A DNA stretch of 31,273 nt. It comes from Priapulus caudatus (lineage: Eukaryota; Priapulida; Priapulimorpha; Priapulimorphida; Priapulidae). The first letter of the stretch is position 1, and each line of letters begins with the position of its first letter. The notes under the pieces are model-generated. The model was not told the origin of the DNA and did not search any database. It saw only the letters and a list, made by a program, of their open reading frames with translations. The DNA is taken from assembly GCF_000485595.1 (NCBI RefSeq), contig NW_014577316.1:47844-79116 (forward strand). Direction: 5' to 3'. The translations under genes and the position numbers were made by a program. Shown here one piece after another: positions 8,401-17,190 of the stretch.

Positions 8401-11372
8401 TCTCTTTGATATATAAATGTTAAAAATTGGTATGTAGCGTAAATGAACCCCTGATTTCACTGAGAATAATGCTGAAAGCCAGAGTACTTTAATTTTTAGA
8501 ATTGCTTGTAACTCCGAGAGCTCAGTGAGTGACTGCATGCAAGTACTCCTCTCCTTGCATTGCAAATGTTTTGTCTTTACCAAACATATCTTTGCACAGA
8601 GACGCCAGTGAAAGGTGCAGCACAGATGGAAAAGGCTTCAGCTTCATTGCTGCCAAATCAGCTAGACATAAAGCCTAACGTGTGTTTAAGCATCACAAGT
8701 AAAGAGCCAATTGAATCACTGAAAGAGCTAAAGGTAAGCTGATAAAATACAAATAACTGTAAAAAAAAGTGGATTGGGTGTCATTGATGAAGATGACAGA
8801 GCAAGGCTGTGTGCTGTAGCTTTACTGCCTCCGTTATATACTGAATATTTAAAGCTTATTTCGACAGAAGAGAATTGGAGAATCACAGCCTTTGTAAATA
8901 GCTAATTGGAGACATAATTGCAGGGTACTGCAGCTGATAATATACATATTTCAATACAAATTCATCAAGTTTACCTTTTATTGTCACCACCGTCATCCAT
9001 TTATTACCTCCGTCAGGGGCTTGGCGGAGGTTATGTTTTCACCGGCGTGTGTTTTGAGTGTTGGTTTGTGTGTTTGTGGGTTTGTAGAGGCGCTGCGTTC
9101 GTTCATCGAGCGTTCGCATCGAGCGCTCGCTCTCCTGAACACGCCTCTGTGATGCACGCATTCCCAATGGGCTTCGGCTCCTGTGTTGCCTGACATGCTG
9201 GCTCTGGTGGATTTTTGCACCAGGGAGACATTACTCTCTGCACCGGCCATATGAAATCTCGGGTATCGCGCCTCGCATTAACCTGCGAGAGGTGATGTTT
9301 TTTTTAAATTAAATGTATTAGTGTTAATTAAATTTAATTAGGGTTAAGGTTAGGGTTAGGGTTAGGGTTAGTCAGAAATGGAGTCGAGGTTGGGAGTAAT
9401 GTCTGCCCGGCAACCAACCTGCTCTGGTGACATCAATCATCATGACTGACCGCAGGCATCCCATGATGCATTCGATCTTGGAGCCGAAGTTAGCCGAACG
9501 CTATGCGTATTGGGTTAGGGTTGGGTTATATTAGTTTAATACAGAGTATTGTGATACATAGTAAGTCCCAGGATAGCGGAGAAATGTTCGTGTTTAGAAT
9601 AAACCCAGTTTGGAAGTTCTAGTCTCGAAAAACGCACCATAAAACCTCCCTGAGTGAATCACTCAGGGGCTCCTCTCAAGAAAAGAATAGGCTCCCGTTG
9701 TAACCCTACTCTTGTTGGGTTACATTATTGTATCTATGTCCCAGGGATATCGAGGGGTACCCTGGGTTCGGTTCGATATATCAAAACGCACCCTGGTAAC
9801 TATCTGATATGGTTAGGGTTAGGGAGTAGGCGTAGGCGACTCCCTAGACTCGTTAGTGGAGTAGGCGAGGTACGGTCCGGCTCCGGCATATTAGATAGTA
9901 CCAGGGTATCCTCCGATAGTACGTTGGGGGACATAGACCCTCTCAGCCCTACTGACGCTCATAGTCATAGGGTCTATGTCTCCCTGGGTACTGCCGGAAC
10001 GTACCCTGGTAACTATCTAATATGCCGGAACGTACCTCGCCTACTCCAAACCGTACCCAGTTTTCAGCCCCCTCGACCGACTGTTGGCAGGAAGCGTACC
10101 GCTTTACGACAATAGTCTAGGCTTTTTTCCGGTACATCTTTCAAAAATCTCGCATGTGCGAAAATGTCGTAAACATTACGAAAGGAAAACGCATTCCCGA
10201 TCATCGCGATATTTGCAAAAAGATTGCGCGCATCAGTGTATATAGGTTGAAATTTACTTTTCATACTCCAATCCAACTTTATAAAGATATAAAGATTGGC
10301 GGTCTGTATATATATTTCAAATGTTGCGACATTAGTAGTGGGCGGAACGGGGACAGTCAGGGTACGGTGGGGAGTAAGCGAGGTACGGTCCGGCATATCA
10401 GATAATTACCAGGGTACGTTCCGGCAGTACCCAGGGAGGCATAGAAATTAATTAATAAAAAATTTCACATTGAGAGAATTCAGCTGCCTTGGCAGAGGTC
10501 TGTGCTCTCCGAGTGCTCTAGTTTGACATATTTTATGCTATTATTTACATTTTCATACTTTGCAGGTACTACTGTCTACTCGAGGATCTGTGACTTACTG
10601 TGACATCATTGAAGGGCAGACTACAGGATTTATTCGCTGCCCTGATGAAGAAAGTGCGGCAAAGTTGGCATCGTCTTCATCATTGAAAGAAGTCTATGAC
10701 CTACAAGTGCTCTCAGGTGCAAATTGCTATAAATCCCAACTTCGTTACCGATCATCAGTAGGCTGATCGAATGGCAGTAACACAGGCAGTAGTGATTTAT
10801 ATCCTCGTGTAGTAATACCACTTCATAGAAATACATATAACAATGGCTTATACAAGATTACTAGGCAATTCTAGTGTATATAATTTTTCTGTCATGCTGT
10901 GCAACTTATTTCATAATCAGCATCCTTGCCTTCACATGTTATTAATATTTATAATTATACCTATTTTAGGGGAGGATGAACAAAACTACTGGAAGAAAAT
11001 TGAAGCAGATAGACAAGCCAGATATGCAAAGAAGCAAAATCTCAAATTCAGAGGAAAGGATAAGGTAATATCACATCAGAAAAAAAAAATTCGGTGACTA
11101 AATAGGTGCTGTTATTCCAGACTAACTTGCTTCCATTTCATCGTATTGTTGCACGTGTGCGTCTATAAATTAGTGCATAGTTCCAGTTTTCCAAGTGGAT
11201 AACTAGAATCATAAAAGTGTTCATGTTATTTCAATTCACTTCATTTCGTTCAATTTCTTCATGATAATCACATGACTAATTTTTTATAATATAAAAAACA
11301 CCCGTATTGCTTCAGGTTATCCATAAAATTGAATTGGAGACCAGCAAGCGAAAACACATTCACTTTGAGTAA
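1747..11372 (+). CDS. LARP7: La-related protein 7, complete 14-exon coding region
   Basis: The joined exons are 1747-1869, 2171-2249, 2611-2710, 4817-4892, 5195-5359, 5898-5949, 6454-6548, 6830-6917, 7379-7538, 8130-8248, 8600-8733, 10566-10716, 10970-11064 and 11316-11372. All junctions keep frame and have GT/AG ends, giving about 497 residues (human LARP7 is about 580). Visible domains are a basic N-terminus (1-41), La motif (about 38-110, with QMEFYFSDSNL), RRM1 (about 121-185, RNP2-like CTVYVERL and RNP1 KGFAFVEF), a charged low-complexity linker with KPRKRHKRHK (about 290-300), and the C-terminal xRRM (about 380-475, RNP3-type YCD followed by an Arg in GFIRC, then an Arg/Lys-rich helix). 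Known family role: nuclear protein that binds the U-tailed 3' end and hairpin of 7SK RNA, stabilising the 7SK snRNP that restrains P-TEFb; it also assists U6 modification. The assignment rests on both domains in the correct order. Function in this species is inferred from the family. Confidence 0.95.
2171..2249 (+). CDS. LARP7: LARP7 coding exon 2 (La motif, first half)
   Basis: It follows acceptor ctgcaaatag and codes MEFYFSDSNLAKDRFMKEQ and onward to EDG, the most conserved stretch of the La motif, including aromatic and Asp positions that hold the 3' uridylate RNA end. The donor is gtatgt, phase 1. Confidence 0.95.
2355..2465. repeat. (GA)n microsatellite in LARP7 intron 2
   Basis: Almost pure GA dinucleotide with a few interruptions. 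It produces long Leu-Ser and Arg-Glu shadow reading frames on the two strands. Confidence 0.95.
2611..2710 (+). CDS. LARP7: LARP7 coding exon 3 (La motif, second half)
   Basis: Acceptor ttatttacag. The split codon restores Tyr and gives YIDLSIFTRFNKIRSM, matching the winged-helix half of La motifs (Y-I/V-D-L/I-S plus F-N-K/R). An in-frame TAG follows directly, so the exon must end here; the usable donor is gtaggt at 2711. Confidence 0.93.
2876..3115 (+). mobile_element. Truncated repeat with cagtggcgtagccagg terminus
   Basis: The terminus at 2876-2891 followed by a G-rich run is a pattern I recognise from short hAT-like repeats of many animals. A related G-run junction lies at 3086-3119. A diverged copy of the same end is at about 22782. 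No matching right end is visible. Confidence 0.5.
3430..4548. repeat. Inverted-repeat element nested in intron 3
   Basis: The segment 3430-3536 reappears reverse-complemented at about 4455-4548, sharing for example aaagatcgtatagtgc. Between the arms are an (AT)n tract (about 3601-3625), ordinary AT-rich DNA and a further element at 4209-4456. No coding capacity. Confidence 0.75.
4209..4456. mobile_element. Short MITE with aaggccgccgcacacc termini
   Basis: Left end 4209-4237 and right end 4429-4456 are inverted repeats built on ggccgccgcacacc plus a cgatttttc segment. A third, internal copy of the same end is at about 4386-4402. It sits inside the larger inverted repeat 3430-4548. Confidence 0.75.
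4817..4892 (+). CDS. LARP7: LARP7 coding exon 4 (La motif to RRM1 junction)
   Basis: It codes DDKTKVKRVTE and, at its end, DDCTVYV, the RNP2 strand of RRM1. Two AGs lie 5 bases apart (after 4811 and after 4816). Only the second keeps frame with the upstream donor and gives His at the junction. The donor is gttggt. Confidence 0.85.
5066..5166. repeat. AT-rich palindromic repeat in LARP7 intron 4
   Basis: It starts with aagagctaataata and ends with the complement, with a (gatattatt)-like tandem repeat in between. The last 20 bases (5145-5164) are identical to the right end of the long-terminal-inverted-repeat element at 22383-22402, so it may be a tiny derivative of that family. Confidence 0.65.
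5195..5359 (+). CDS. LARP7: LARP7 coding exon 5 (RRM1 core)
   Basis: Fifty-five codons after acceptor ctgttatag. It holds ERLPKHANHDWVKQIFKRCG and the RNP1 strand KGFAFVEF, closely following the LARP7/La RRM1 pattern. Phase 0 at both ends, donor gtaata. Confidence 0.96.
5898..5949 (+). CDS. LARP7: LARP7 coding exon 6 (end of RRM1)
   Basis: Short 52-base exon after tatgcag, coding ELNEPILSSEETKCDII. The first residues align with the final helix of RRM1, which in relatives ends with a Leu-Asn-x-Pro motif. Donor gtatgc, phase 1. Confidence 0.88.
6454..6548 (+). CDS. LARP7: LARP7 coding exon 7 (acidic/basic linker)
   Basis: After acceptor gttgcag it codes 32 charged residues (Lys, Glu, Asp, Gly rich) with no domain, as expected for the disordered linker between RRM1 and the xRRM. 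Donor gtatgt, phase 0. Confidence 0.85.
6830..6917 (+). CDS. LARP7: LARP7 coding exon 8 (linker with nuclear-type basic motif)
   Basis: Acceptor aattttcag, donor gtgagt, phase 1. It codes a Ser/Glu-rich linker with AKRLKLD, a sequence resembling a monopartite nuclear localisation signal. Confidence 0.85.
7379..7538 (+). CDS. LARP7: LARP7 coding exon 9 (Lys/Arg-rich linker)
   Basis: It codes KPRKRHKRHKEIPEELHPLRV; the basic run is typical of LARP7 linkers and the LHPLRV end matches the conserved approach to the xRRM. Two in-frame acceptors 9 bases apart (exon start 7379 or 7388) cannot be told apart here, so the protein may be 3 residues shorter. Donor gtatag. Confidence 0.85.
8130..8248 (+). 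CDS. LARP7: LARP7 coding exon 10 (pre-xRRM helix)
   Basis: It starts after ttttcacag and codes KKQWLEFKVQYRALQKLQMA, matching the conserved W-x-x-x-x-x-x-Y-x-x-L-Q-K segment of LARP7. The donor chosen is gtgaat at 8249; an upstream gtaggt at 8245 would need a different acceptor for exon 11. Confidence 0.88.
8600..8733 (+). CDS. LARP7: LARP7 coding exon 11 (start of xRRM)
   Basis: Acceptor tttgcacag. It codes ETPVKGAAQMEK and then DIKPNVCLSITSKEPIESL, the first beta strand and helix of the xRRM. Donor gtaagc, phase 0. Confidence 0.87.
9014..9147 (+). mobile_element. Repeat end with ggcggaggttatgttttc, in LARP7 intron 11
   Basis: This G/T-rich terminus (ttggcggaggttatgttttc then gtgtttgtgg repeats) is a widespread short-repeat end in marine invertebrates and fish (recognised by pattern only). 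The block 9210-9300 may be the rest of the same element, split by the segment resembling element P at 9148-9209. Confidence 0.5.
9148..9745. repeat. Partial copy 2 of element P, interrupted
   Basis: 9148-9209 matches the loop of copy 1 around 738-816, and 9421-9745 matches about 808-1130. The left inverted arm is missing. The two parts are separated by about 211 unrelated bases flanked by gctctggtg on each side. Confidence 0.75.
9330..9372 (+). repeat. Interstitial telomere-like (TTAGGG) repeats
   Basis: About four tandem copies of ggttag/ttaggg, the animal telomere unit, inside the 211-bp insertion in intron 11. Shorter degenerate versions occur at about 4550-4575 and 9812-9830. Confidence 0.85.
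9970..10444. mobile_element. MITE-like element Q, copy 2, in LARP7 intron 11
   Basis: The ends ggtctatgtctccctggg (9970 onward) and its complement (to 10444) form inverted repeats of about 70 bases. The interior is nearly identical to copy 1 (1117-1611). A degenerate, rearranged third set of the same ends lies just upstream at about 9746-9960. Confidence 0.8.
10566..10716 (+). CDS. LARP7: LARP7 coding exon 12 (xRRM core, RNP3)
   Basis: Fifty codons after acceptor actttgcag. It contains SVTYCDIIEGQTTGFIRC: the Y-x-D (RNP3) pair and the downstream Arg known in the family to contact the 7SK stem-loop. It ends LQVLSG, the conserved end of the beta sheet before helix alpha-3. Confidence 0.95.
10970..11064 (+). 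CDS. LARP7: LARP7 coding exon 13 (xRRM helix alpha-3)
   Basis: Acceptor tattttag. It codes GEDEQNYWKKIEADRQARY, the signature G-x-x-E-Q-x-Y-W-x-K-I-x-x-D-R-Q-A of the extended xRRM helix. Donor gtaata, phase 0. Confidence 0.95.
11316..11372 (+). CDS. LARP7: LARP7 last coding exon (C-terminus and stop)
   Basis: Acceptor tgcttcag. It codes VIHKIELETSKRKHIHFE then TAA; KHIHF matches the C-terminal K-H-I-R-F of vertebrate LARP7. The stop overlaps a good donor-like GA/gtaagt (11369), so a spliced alternative C-terminus is possible. An ATTAAA occurs at 11402, too close and too weak to call as the poly(A) site. Confidence 0.85.
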   Translation, partial: VIHKIELETSKRKHIHFE

Positions 11373-11855
11373 GTATATGCAACAGTTTGGAAGGATCAGC
11401 CATTAAAACATGGAGATTAATTCATTTCATGCTCAGCACATCATTATGGCTTAATCGATCTATGTCAGTATCGTGTATATGGCTTCATGATGGGTATAGT
11501 GTGAATACTTTTTATTCCCAACCCATACCACATATTAGTTAGTGAGACTACCATCTTGTCAACGTCTGTATTTGTGGTCAGAGTGTTGATGGTTGTTATT
11601 GTTAGTAAACTGGAAACTTCAATCGTTCATTCTCTGTTGATTGTGTAATAGCTGGGCTGTAGCATTCAGCCAAAAATGTTATGCGACCAAGCCTATGATC
11701 ACAACTGTGACTGTTAATGGTCAATGTGAAATTAATATTCAAATTTAAGAGTTTGTTTTGGCAATTATGAGTAGGTAAGATCCTACTTACTGGTCTAAGC
11801 ACATAATACACTTTTCAACTTTTTATTTTTTGTTTAACCTTTCAAAGCAATAGTG

Positions 11856-12126
11856 TGTTAAATACTGTAATTGCTCTCACCAATAGTGTAATATTCTGAA
11901 ATTTGGCCATACGTTTTCATAAGATCCCAATGTTGTGTAGTTTTACAAATCCATTTAAACTACTGTCATGTTCGTCTAGGCCCTAGGGTTTATTATTATT
12001 ACGTTCACAATACGTGTTAAATACTGTAATTGCAGTAACCTCTCACCTATAGTTTAATATTCTGAAATTTGGCCATACGTTTTCATAAGATCCCAATGTT
12101 GTGTAGTTTTACAAATCCATTTAAAC
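11856..12126 (+). repeat. Local tandem duplication downstream of LARP7
   Basis: A unit of about 160 bases is present twice (11856-11966 and 12015-12126). The block starting aatattctgaaatttggcc (11890 and 12057) is identical over about 70 bases, suggesting a recent duplication. It lies 0.5 kb after the LARP7 stop and has no coding signal. Confidence 0.85.
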
Positions 12127-12208
12127 CTTGTATTGATTGTCAGTCAGCTGCAATGTTCTAGCAAATTTCACTAGCTGGCTCAGCGTAAGTTTTGGATCNA
12201 AAATGCTT

Positions 12209-12472
12209 GGGGCGTTGAGGTAGCTGAATAACCCGCGGATGCGAGGCGGCGTGAGGCATGTGGAGGGAGGTTTAGGAGCCAATATTCTCAGCCTAGGAGT
12301 CCATCGTATTGACAAGACGCGTTGGTTCTTGTTTTAGAAGAGCAAGAATTCTGCTTAATGCAATACCATAAAATTATGTCAGACTCGCAGGCAAAGTAGA
12401 ATAATGTTGTCGTGAAATAGCACTATTCCGCTTTTTCCGTTGTACACTCTAGTATATTAGCTTCTTGAATGA
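12209..12472 (+). mobile_element. Long-TIR element family, solo right terminal repeat
   Basis: It matches the right terminal inverted repeat of the complete element at 21600-22404 (for example tctgcttaatgcaatacca and ccgttgtacactctag). Only one terminal repeat is present. An N base lies 10 bases upstream. Confidence 0.75.
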
Positions 12473-12479
12473 TCAAGGT

Positions 12480-13100
12480 CAAGGTAAAGGTTGAAATAAA
12501 GTCGCAGTGACCTGCGTGGGCAGTTTTTACCCGATCTCGGATCATCTTCAAATTTGGCATGAAGGTGCGTTATGGTAAAGCCAAAGACGCCAATCGTTTT
12601 TTGTGTGGGCGGAGTCTCTGTTGCCATGGTAACAACATTTTTGTTGGAAATATTGTAGAACCTGTAACTTGTGCTGTTTTTACCCGATGTGTCATGGAAT
12701 TTGGCACACAGGCCGATAAACATGTCCTATATATATATATGTATTAATATATATATATATATTGATGACAATCATAATTGTAAATATAAATTTAAATACA
12801 AATTAATACAAATATTTAATTTTTAATTTTAATTTTTAATTAAATTTTTTTTAATTTTTAAATGTTAATATTTAATATCAATTTAAATATAAATCTTCTA
12901 ATACAATATAAATTTATGACAATCCGGGTAAACAAGTGCAGAAGTTACAGTCTCTAGAATATTTGCAACAACAAATTGGTTTACCATGCAGAACACGATG
13001 ACTCCGCCCACACAAAAACAATAATGCGTCTCGCTTACGAAACGCACCCTTCATGCGCAAATTTGCAAGATGAATCAGAGAAGAACTGCAGCGCGTAGAG
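12480..13100. repeat. Foldback repeat with AT-rich centre
   Basis: 12530-12715 and about 12900-13060 are reverse-complement relatives (shared gtgtgggcggagtc and ccatggtaac patterns). The centre holds (TA)n runs (12728-12768) and a long A/T-only tract to about 12900. No open frame of note. Confidence 0.65.
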
Positions 13101-13504
13101 CGTCACAAGGAAATCCTCTGCTGCGGGGCGGCGCGACGATGCCAAACCCATAGATACCCCACGAACTTTTCGTTCAGGGATCAATATATCAACTCACAAA
13201 CTTAGGAGCATGACATATCTGCGGATGAGCAAAAGCTTTTACATAAAGAAAAAAACAGATCTGCATTATTAAATTCGCAAATAAAGCAGCCGAAGTGTTA
13301 ATGCACCCGCAAGGAATTAACAGCTTCATTAATGATCAGCTAGGAAAGTAAGTTCCGTGACAACGAAACTGCCCATGTATCAAGTAAATAACTCATTGCG
13401 TAACAACCGATCGAATTAATACAGCGTCAGTCTGGATTAATCTTGCAATTTCCCTGCACTGCATGGCCCTCTTTTGTTTGCATGACAGAGTTCGGCGGAT
13501 TAGC

Positions 13505-13870
13505 TGGTCTTCCTCGGCCTCCCAGGCACAGCCTTCGCTCGGCCTTCCCAGCAGCCTCCCTCGGCCCTCCCAGGCAGCCTCCTCGGGCCTCCAGCAGTCT
13601 CCCTGCGGCCTTCCGACAGGCAGCCTCTCCGGCCTTCCCACGGCAGCCTCCCTGGGCCTTCCCTAGGCCAGCCCCCTCGGGCCTTCCCAGGGAGCCTCCC
13701 GCGGGCCTTCCCAGGCAGCCTTCCCTCGGACCTCCGCACCCCGGGTTCCAGGCACCTCCCTCGGTTCCCACGCCTTCCAGGCAGCCTCCCTCGGGCCTTC
13801 CAGGCATCTCTCCCTCGGCCGTCCACGCCTCGGCCGCAGGCAGCCTCCCCGCGGCCTAGGCTCTCCCGCG
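13505..13870. repeat. GC-rich minisatellite, left arm (about 24-bp unit)
   Basis: About 15 degenerate copies of a unit built on cagcctccctcgggccttcc. All six frames stay open for long stretches because of the composition, giving Pro/Ser/Ala- and Gly/Arg-rich shadow proteins. The right-arm counterpart is at 27775-27992. Confidence 0.85.
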
Positions 13871-14384
13871 GCCTTCGACCAGACAAGCCCCCTCATACAT
13901 CCATACATAATACTCACAATCTGCATTGACCACGCTTTCATTAATCTACCATCATTATCCGTATTCATTCATAGATGCTGATTAAATCTGCGTAGACATT
14001 TTTGGATAGTTGTAATTAATTGTCCGTACGAACAGGCTCGACGTCACGCTGTGGCCATGGTGAGAATTCTGAAAAGCGGAGCAACACGCGGGCGTTGTGC
14101 TAAAGACATCTTCTTATTAGCCGCGCCATAATTAACTGCTAGTCACCCTGGTTTTCCGCGACTTAATTAGTGCTTACTTGTGCAAACGCTGTAGATACAT
14201 GCATATAGAGGCACGCGGTTGCTAAGTGTGAGTCCAGGGCAGACGTGCAATTACTAGAAGATTCATTTTGGCATGCCATAGAGCGCGTTCAGCTTCCCCG
14301 AACACTTTCCAACGCCCACAGCCAATACAAGCAAGACACTGTCGACATTACCGTCCCAGCATGCATGCCGCCTAGCAGTCGCTG

Positions 14385-14955
14385 ATCAGCTAGTAAGTCA
14401 GCTAACTGTTTAAAGTCCTGCTTATGTATTGAAGTCGGCCCACTGTTTAAAGTCCTGCCTATTAGAAGTCAGGCTCACTGTTTAAAGTTCCTGCTTATTT
14501 ATGAAGTCAGGCTCACTGTTAAAGTCACTGCATTTGAATTCAGTGGCTCACTGCTTAAAGTCCTGCCTTGGTAGTGAGTCAGGCCTCACCTGTTTAAAGT
14601 GCCTGCTTATTTATGAAGTCAGGCCCTTCCACTGTTAAAGTCTGCTTATTTATGAAGTCAGGCGCACTGTTTAAAGTCCTGCTGGTAGTGAAGTCAGGCT
14701 CACTGTTTTAAAGTCCTGCTGTATTATGAAGTCATGGCTCACTGCTTAAAATCCTGCTTATTTATGCAAGTCCAGGCCTCACTAGTGTTAAAGCTCCTGC
14801 TTTTTTATGAAGTCAGGCTCACTGATTTATAAGTCCTGCTTATTTATGAAGTCAGGCTCACCTGGTTTAAAGTCCTGCTTAGTTTCATGAATTCAGGGCC
14901 TCACTGTTAAAGTCCTGCTTATTTATGAAGTCAGGCCTCACTGGGTTGAAGTGGT
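14385..14955 (+). repeat. 37-bp minisatellite upstream of GPCR copy, left arm
   Basis: About 15 copies of a unit containing ctgtttaaagtcctgc and atgaagtcaggctcac, each with its own small insertions or deletions. It ends about 50 bases before the GPCR start codon equivalent. The right arm has only about four clean copies. Confidence 0.9.
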
Positions 14956-15005
14956 CTTGAGTCCCGCGCATTCAGTAGATTCTGTGTTTAAACACCCAGA
15001 TAATA

Positions 15006-16212
15006 ATGTTCAAGCTCAGACATCGCCTAACGCGTGCTCACTTCCGATGCAATCACCGACGTGCTGTCGCTGCACCGGCACGAAGCCCCACACAAGATGC
15101 CGGAGTTTTGCTGACAATGTGACGGCGCGTGCGACAACTGCTCACCCCAGCTTTGTACAATTATGGACCGCTGTCGACACACCGCGTCCGTCGCCGTCCC
15201 CGTTCGATCCATCTCGATCATCGGACGCTCGCCATCGTCTTCAACCTGCCCGTCATCCTCGCCATCTGCAGGTATCCGTTCGCGCCCACCTCCATTGCTC
15301 GTGTCTCGTTCGGCAGCCCTGGGCGACGCCAGACCTGCTCGCCAGCTCCCTCTGGCTGATAACGTCTGCTTTGTGCAGCTCGTGAGAAAGAAGCTTAGGG
15401 TCCTTGACGGGACATCCAACATTGTCTTGATTGCATCTGGTCGGGGGGAAAGCGTGCAAGCTTCTGCGCTGTGGTCCGTATCGCCTACGGAGAAAACCTC
15501 TCCGTTTGTGATAGCTACTCGACCGCTTCATGGCCGTGCTGAAGCCGATGCACGACACGGCGGTACATGACGCCGACCAAAATGCGGGCATCGTCGCACC
15601 CAGTGGGACAATGAGTCTGTGCGTCGCGCGCCTCGTGCTTCCTCCTGCTGAGCTTCGCGCGCCGGCGCCGCCTCGCCCTTACAACGATCATCGTCTACTG
15701 CTTGGATGTTCACGATCTCCGCTAGTGTGTCACGTGGCTCGCAGCGACGTGCGCCATCTACGCTAAAAGCTCTTACGGCTGCTACGCGCGCCACCGACGC
15801 AACTTGGCGATGCTGGCGCAGCGCCAGCCGCCGCAGAACGACGCACGGCTAGCGTGGGGCCTCCTCATGTGCCGCTGTGTCTACGCTGCGTGCTTCGCGC
15901 CGTTTCTCTCGCCATGCATCTGATATCGTTCTGTTCGTGGCGCTACGGCCAGCGACAGCCTACTTCTACGTAAAGAGGCGCGCCGTGTGGACGTCTAGCG
16001 ATGCGGCCTTACCGAGGTTCTACCTGCATCTGCGGTGGCCGCAGCCACCGCCGCTGCTCAACGCTCTTCTGTATGCCTTGCGTCGCTGCCGCAGGCTCAG
16101 CGCGGCCCTTCACCAGATCTGCTGCCTGCCTAACAGTATGTTGCCTGGAAGCAGCGTAAACACGTCAACCGAGCAGCCAACCGCCACAGAATCAGGACTG
16201 TCATTGGTGTGA
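15006..16212 (+). pseudogene. Broken copy of the class A GPCR gene
   Basis: Nucleotide sequence follows the intact gene at 27099-25981 from its ATG to the shared ending ESGLSLV and TGA, but is about 90 bases longer and shifts frame repeatedly. The DRY region is recognisable (ctcgaccgcttcatggccgt, about 15513) though out of frame with what precedes it. Most changes are single-base gains or losses spread evenly over the copy, with no large deletion. That fits either a decayed duplicate or uncorrected long-read sequence. No full reading frame can be read without correcting indels. Confidence 0.8.
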
Positions 16213-16510
16213 CAAACTAGGCGGGCGAGGACGCGCCGTGACTTAATTTTGCCCACGGATCATTTTGACAACAGTCCCTTGTGTGTTATGTGCATCTGTA
16301 TCTTAGCCACACAATGGGAGATTCGGTAGACTTATAGCGTGGCGTACGCCCATTGCTACGCATTGCAGGTCTGAATGTATGATAATTGCAGACTTTTGGA
16401 GATTTTCCCAGATGGCTGTATTTCCTATACCCAAGAAGCCAAACTATAAACAGAGCTTGCACAAACATATGATTAATCTAGGATTTTCAAATGTTATATC
16501 ATCTATATAA

Positions 16511-17094
16511 TAATCTGAGTAGTGTTCTTTCTGTTCTAGTTTCCTGCCATGACTTATAGCCGCGCGTGCACGAAATCCGGGCTGAAATTTTTCGTGCTTC
16601 ATTCCTACGCCCATCACGTTCGATTTCTAACACTTATCTTTTTGTTATTTCTTGGATTTAAGGTGTAAAAAAAACACATATTTAGAAAATCTATTGGAAA
16701 AATCTCCCCTTGGAAAACATGCACGATTCAGTTCACTTTCAAGCTAGGTGCCGCCTGCGCGCCTTAAACTTAACAAATACATAGATATTTATATACAACA
16801 CGTGTTGCTATATATCTATGCAAATATCAAACGACAGACTGATTTCACAGACTATAATGATTACAGCTAGTCTATGACGTAAATGTCAGTGGTTACGCTG
16901 GGCCACGCAATGGCTGCAGTTATCAAGTCCTGCCACACCACATTTGCTTCGCTGCCTAAGCCATACCATGTCAATACTATTACCCATAACATATATCATA
17001 ATACCCATACACGATCTATATATTTTATGTATGTATATATAATATATTATAAATATGGCGATGTCGTGCGTGCGATGCCGTACGTATGTCGTGT
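16511..17094. other. Unassigned spacer
   Basis: AT-rich DNA without coding or repeat structure that I can identify. Confidence 0.4.
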
Positions 17095-17190
17095 GTCGTG
17101 TATTTGTGTTGTTGAGCCGTGTGGTGTGTGTGCTGAGCTGTGTGTGTTGTGTGTGTATTTGTGTGTGAGCGTGTGTGTGTGTGTGTTATA
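17095..17190. repeat. (GT)n-rich microsatellite
   Basis: Imperfect GT/GTGTTG repeat ending in a pure GT run at about 17167-17186. It produces Cys-Val and His-Thr shadow frames. Confidence 0.9.

Larger units (their letters stand above)
13180..16510 (+). repeat. Left arm of large inverted duplication
   Basis: The arm matches the reverse complement of 25695-28168 over its whole length: outer end near aagcttttacataaag, GC-rich minisatellite, 37-bp minisatellite, GPCR coding region, and the 3' flank to tttcaaatgttatatcat. It carries many small indels relative to the right arm and two expanded minisatellites, making it about 0.85 kb longer. Confidence 0.88.

Noticed and set aside
9330-9372. A chromosome end (telomere)
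   Set aside because: Only about four TTAGGG units, inside an intron of an intact gene, with unique sequence on both sides.
9654-10115. A 153-codon open frame
   Set aside because: It crosses the ends of several non-coding inverted-repeat elements in LARP7 intron 11 and has no domain.
13427-13968. Pro/Ser-rich and Gly/Arg-rich open frames of 100-138 codons on both strands
   Set aside because: They arise from the GC-rich 24-bp minisatellite; the right-arm copy does not preserve any of the frames.
14385-14955. CRISPR-like array of regularly spaced repeats
   Set aside because: It is a head-to-tail minisatellite without unique spacers, in animal DNA.
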